Origin: Clostridiales bacterium UBA4696
GTDB taxonomy: Bacteria; Bacillota; Clostridia; Oscillospirales; Oscillospiraceae
Direction: 5' to 3'
DNA length: 15,756 nucleotides
NCBI GenBank assembly: GCA_002404795.1
Contig: DHKK01000036.1
Location: 5,335 to 21,090 of the forward strand
A program made the translations under genes and the position numbers. Each line of letters starts with the position of its first letter. Position 1 is the stretch's first letter. The notes beneath the pieces are model-generated. The model was given only the letters and a program-made list of their open reading frames with translations, ran no database searches and was not told the origin of the DNA. Positions 14,079 to 15,756 of the stretch are shown piece by piece.

Positions 14079-15361
14079 TCGATGCGGTAGACCTCCCCTC
14101 TGACGTAGGTGTTGAACGCCTCGTCCGTCACGCCGCCGTGCTGGATCATGTCGGCGTAGAACGCGCCGGAGCGCTTGATGGTGCGCGTCTGGGTGGCGTA
14201 GTCGACGTTCACGAGGCCGAAGCGGGCGCTCTCGCCCTCCAACCACTCGAAGTTATCGCAGAAGCACCAGTGGTAATAGCGCTCAAAGGGCAGGCCGGAC
14301 TGGACGATGGCCTCCAGGTGCTCGTAGAGATAGCGGGCGCGGAAGGCGTCCTGGTTGTCGCAGGTGCCGTTCTCCGTCACCCAGATGGGGCGGCGGAGCA
14401 GCTTTTCAAGCTTTTGGGCGCAGCGCACGATGCCCTCGGGGTAGATCTCCCAGCCGAGATCGTTGCGGGGGCTGTTTTTGCGCACGCCGTCGGCGAAGCC
14501 GGTGACGGTCGAGCGCGTATAGTAGTTGACGCCGTGGAAGTCACAGTATTCGCCCTTCGGCAGCTTCCAGTGGTTGCGCAGCGGCCAGCGGAACGTGCCG
14601 GTGGACATGGCCTCGGTGATCGCGCCCTGGAACAGCCACTCGACGGCCTTCGCCGTCGCGGCCTGGGCCGGATTGCGGGGGTTTTCCGGCTCGAAGACGC
14701 GCAGGTGGTTGGCGAAGCCGACCATGGTGTCGGAATAGCCCATGGCCTCGCGCGTCTCATGGAGCATCCGGTAGCAGCGGATGTGGCAGTAAGCCATGTT
14801 TTCGAGCACGGTGAAGGTCTCGGCGAATTTCTTGTGTCCCGGGGGCCAGTCGCCGAAGAAATAGCCGTTGGTCGCATAGACGTTCGGCTCGTTGATGGTG
14901 ATCCAGTCGCTGACGAGATCGCCGAAGCGGTCGGCGCAGAGCTTGGCAAAGGAGAGGAAATCGTCGAGATTTTCGCGTTTGGAGAACGCGCCCATGCGCT
15001 CGAACCACATGGGGTTGGAGAAATGGTGGATCGTCAGCAGCGGGCGGATGCCGAGCTGGCTCAGGTATTCCAGCTCCGCGCGGTAGTGCGCGACGGCGGA
15101 CTCGTCGACCTGCCCGCGCTCGGGCATGATCCGGGCCCACTCGACGCCAAGACGGGCGATGGGCAGGTGCAGACCGGCCATGAGTGCGCAGTCCTCGCGC
15201 CAGCGGTTCCAGTGGTCGTCGGCGACGGCGGGGTCGGAACCGTCCTTGATCCGGCCCTGGTGATACCAGTCGTTCCAGTTGCTGCCGACCTCTCCGCCCT
15301 CGATCTGCGCCGAGGCGGAGCTGACGCCAAGCAGAAAGCCCTCAGGGAACTGTAAACGCAT
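14075..15361 (-). CDS. Beta-glycosidase, GH1
   Basis: A 428-residue GH1 enzyme, slightly short for the family. Key residues are Q19 (SAQIEG), H112/H113 (TIHHFSNPMWF), the acid/base E158 in TINEPNV (155-161), the nucleophile E330 in VTENG (328-332) and the sugar-binding DNFEW (369-373). The loop after it (LEGESARFGLV) lacks the Ser/Lys/Tyr phosphate-binding pattern of 6-phospho-beta-glycosidases, so the substrate is probably unphosphorylated, which fits a symporter rather than a PTS. WCFCDNFEW replaces the common WSLxDNFEW with Cys at two positions. No signal peptide is seen. ATG 15361 is preceded by AAGGAGGA about 6 bases upstream. First gene of the operon. Whether it prefers glucosides or galactosides is not resolved. 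Confidence 0.93.
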   Translation of the reverse strand: MRLQFPEGFLLGVSSASAQIEGGEVGSNWNDWYHQGRIKDGSDPAVADDHWNRWREDCALMAGLHLPIARLGVEWARIMPERGQVDESAVAHYRAELEYLSQLGIRPLLTIHHFSNPMWFERMGAFSKRENLDDFLSFAKLCADRFGDLVSDWITINEPNVYATNGYFFGDWPPGHKKFAETFTVLENMAYCHIRCYRMLHETREAMGYSDTMVGFANHLRVFEPENPRNPAQAATAKAVEWLFQGAITEAMSTGTFRWPLRNHWKLPKGEYCDFHGVNYYTRSTVTGFADGVRKNSPRNDLGWEIYPEGIVRCAQKLEKLLRRPIWVTENGTCDNQDAFRARYLYEHLEAIVQSGLPFERYYHWCFCDNFEWLEGESARFGLVNVDYATQTRTIKRSGAFYADMIQHGGVTDEAFNTYVRGEVYRIE

Positions 15362-15408
15362 CGGATGTCCTCCTTCATAATTGTTGATTTTTGATGGTAT
15401 GCAAGCCC

Positions 15409-15474
15409 AAAGGCTCCCCTTTCAGGGGAGCTGTCAGCCGTAAGGCTGACTGAGAGGTTGCTGCAAATTTGCAG
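15409..15474 (+). repeat. A element, partial copy 3
   Basis: Matches the left half of the A element: GGCTCCCCT...AGGGGAGC, the CAGCCGTAAGGCTG hairpin, CTGAGAGGT and GCAAATTTGC, then diverges near 15475 where the right arm should begin. It lies upstream of the minus-strand GH1 gene; the 15362-15408 stretch before it holds only the ribosome-binding site and an AT-rich run with no convincing promoter. Confidence 0.72.
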
Positions 15475-15494
15475 CTGCCGTAGGTCTCCGACGG

Positions 15495-15528
15495 CCATAT
15501 CTTTTCTCTCGCAAGAGAAAAGATATGG
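15495..15528. repeat. 15-bp perfect hairpin preceding W copy 2
   Basis: CCATATCTTTTCTCT (15495-15509) pairs fully with 15514-15528 around a CGCA loop. No T-run follows on either strand beyond the stem itself, so a terminator role is doubtful. The right arm matches the first bases of the window (AGATA-GGGGA), suggesting that the same hairpin precedes W copy 1 outside the window and that it belongs to the W unit. Confidence 0.7.
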
Positions 15529-15746
15529 AAGAAAAGAGTGCGTGGGGACGCGGGGTGCTTCCTGCCTCTGAATTCAGGTACGCACCAATGTTTCAGGCGT
15601 CGTTCCACTCGATACTCACCCTACGGGTGTCGTACTACGCGCCGCCTGATACGGGGGTATCGGGTTTGCGGCTGGTTGCCTTTGAATGATTGCTGCCAAT
15701 AGAAGGTACGGGGGAAGTTTTGATGGTTTTTTTCCTTCTTGCGGGC
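15521..15746. repeat. W repeat, copy 2 (direct repeat of 1-228)
   Basis: Same-orientation match to 1-228, nearly ungapped from CCAATG (15585) to GCGGG (15745). This copy has a hairpin CACCCTACGGGTG that is decayed in copy 1. After 15746 the two copies diverge: copy 1 continues into an A element, this one into unrelated sequence at the window edge. No protein-coding evidence; an open minus-strand frame crosses it but runs through the hairpin and A element. Confidence 0.75.
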
Positions 15747-15756
15747 TATAACCTCT

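Noticed and set aside
11739..14090. A 783-codon open frame antisense to the GH36 gene
   Set aside because: It mirrors a gene with intact catalytic motifs; its own composition is low in hydrophobic structure and no domain is visible.
14138..15355. A 405-codon open frame antisense to the GH1 gene
   Set aside because: The opposite strand carries TINEPNV and VTENG at the correct spacing, so this frame is a shadow.
15362..15408. Promoter TTGCAT-N17-ATTATG for the GH1 operon (minus strand)
   Set aside because: The predicted start would fall in the ribosome-binding site, leaving no leader, and the -10 match is poor.
15375..15608. Possible small protein on the minus strand across the A element, hairpin and W copy 2
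   Set aside because: A short stretch (RVERRLKHW...) has a similar frame in W copy 1, but the differences are not biased to silent positions, and the frame is made largely of palindromic repeat DNA.

Overview
The window looks like chromosomal DNA from a high-GC Clostridia bacterium, probably an Oscillospiraceae-type gut anaerobe. The basis is circumstantial: strong AGGAGG ribosome-binding sites, an S-layer-homology (SLH) surface protein with bacterial Ig domains, a stand-alone ferredoxin-thioredoxin-reductase catalytic protein beside thioredoxin, a GPH-type sugar symporter operon, and many palindromic intergenic repeats. No rRNA or tRNA gene, phage gene, transposase or CRISPR array was seen. 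Taxonomy is inference.

Layout. Positions 1-510 are repeats: a long repeat called W here, then a palindromic composite called A-B. A small GtrA-family membrane protein (547-981, +) follows and ends at a strong terminator shared with a convergent minus-strand operon. That operon (4372 to 1038) encodes an SPFH protein with three zinc ribbons, a membrane-anchored double zinc-ribbon protein and a secreted/anchored TPM-domain protein. These are the three partners of the Bacillus subtilis YdjI-YdjG-YdjH membrane-stress module, here without PspA alongside. The divergent control region 4373-4878 holds candidate promoters for both directions and a second A-B composite in inverted orientation. Next is a compact plus-strand gene string: CrtO-like acyltransferase, MGDG-synthase/UgtP-like glycosyltransferase, thioredoxin, and a 65-residue FTR-beta-like Fe-S protein started from an overlapping GTG. 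It ends at a terminator at 7019-7050.

A large surface protein (7399-10212, +) has a signal peptide, Ig-like domains, three related modules of unknown function and three C-terminal SLH domains. It is bracketed by two copies of a third palindromic element (E), in opposite orientation. From 15361 down to 10436 runs a tightly overlapped minus-strand sugar operon: GH1 beta-glycosidase, GH36 alpha-galactosidase and GPH cation symporter. It would import oligosaccharides or plant glycosides and hydrolyse them in the cytoplasm. Its promoter and regulator were not recognised. The window closes with a partial A element, a 15-bp hairpin and a second copy of W in the same orientation as the first.

Functionally there are four units: envelope stress (SPFH, zinc-ribbon, TPM), membrane glycolipid synthesis plus thiol redox, cell surface, and sugar utilisation. 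No single unit is clearly a new system. The least explained parts are the three structured repeat families (W, A-B, E), which occupy nearly every long intergenic gap and sit where they could act as leaders, terminators or recombination sites.
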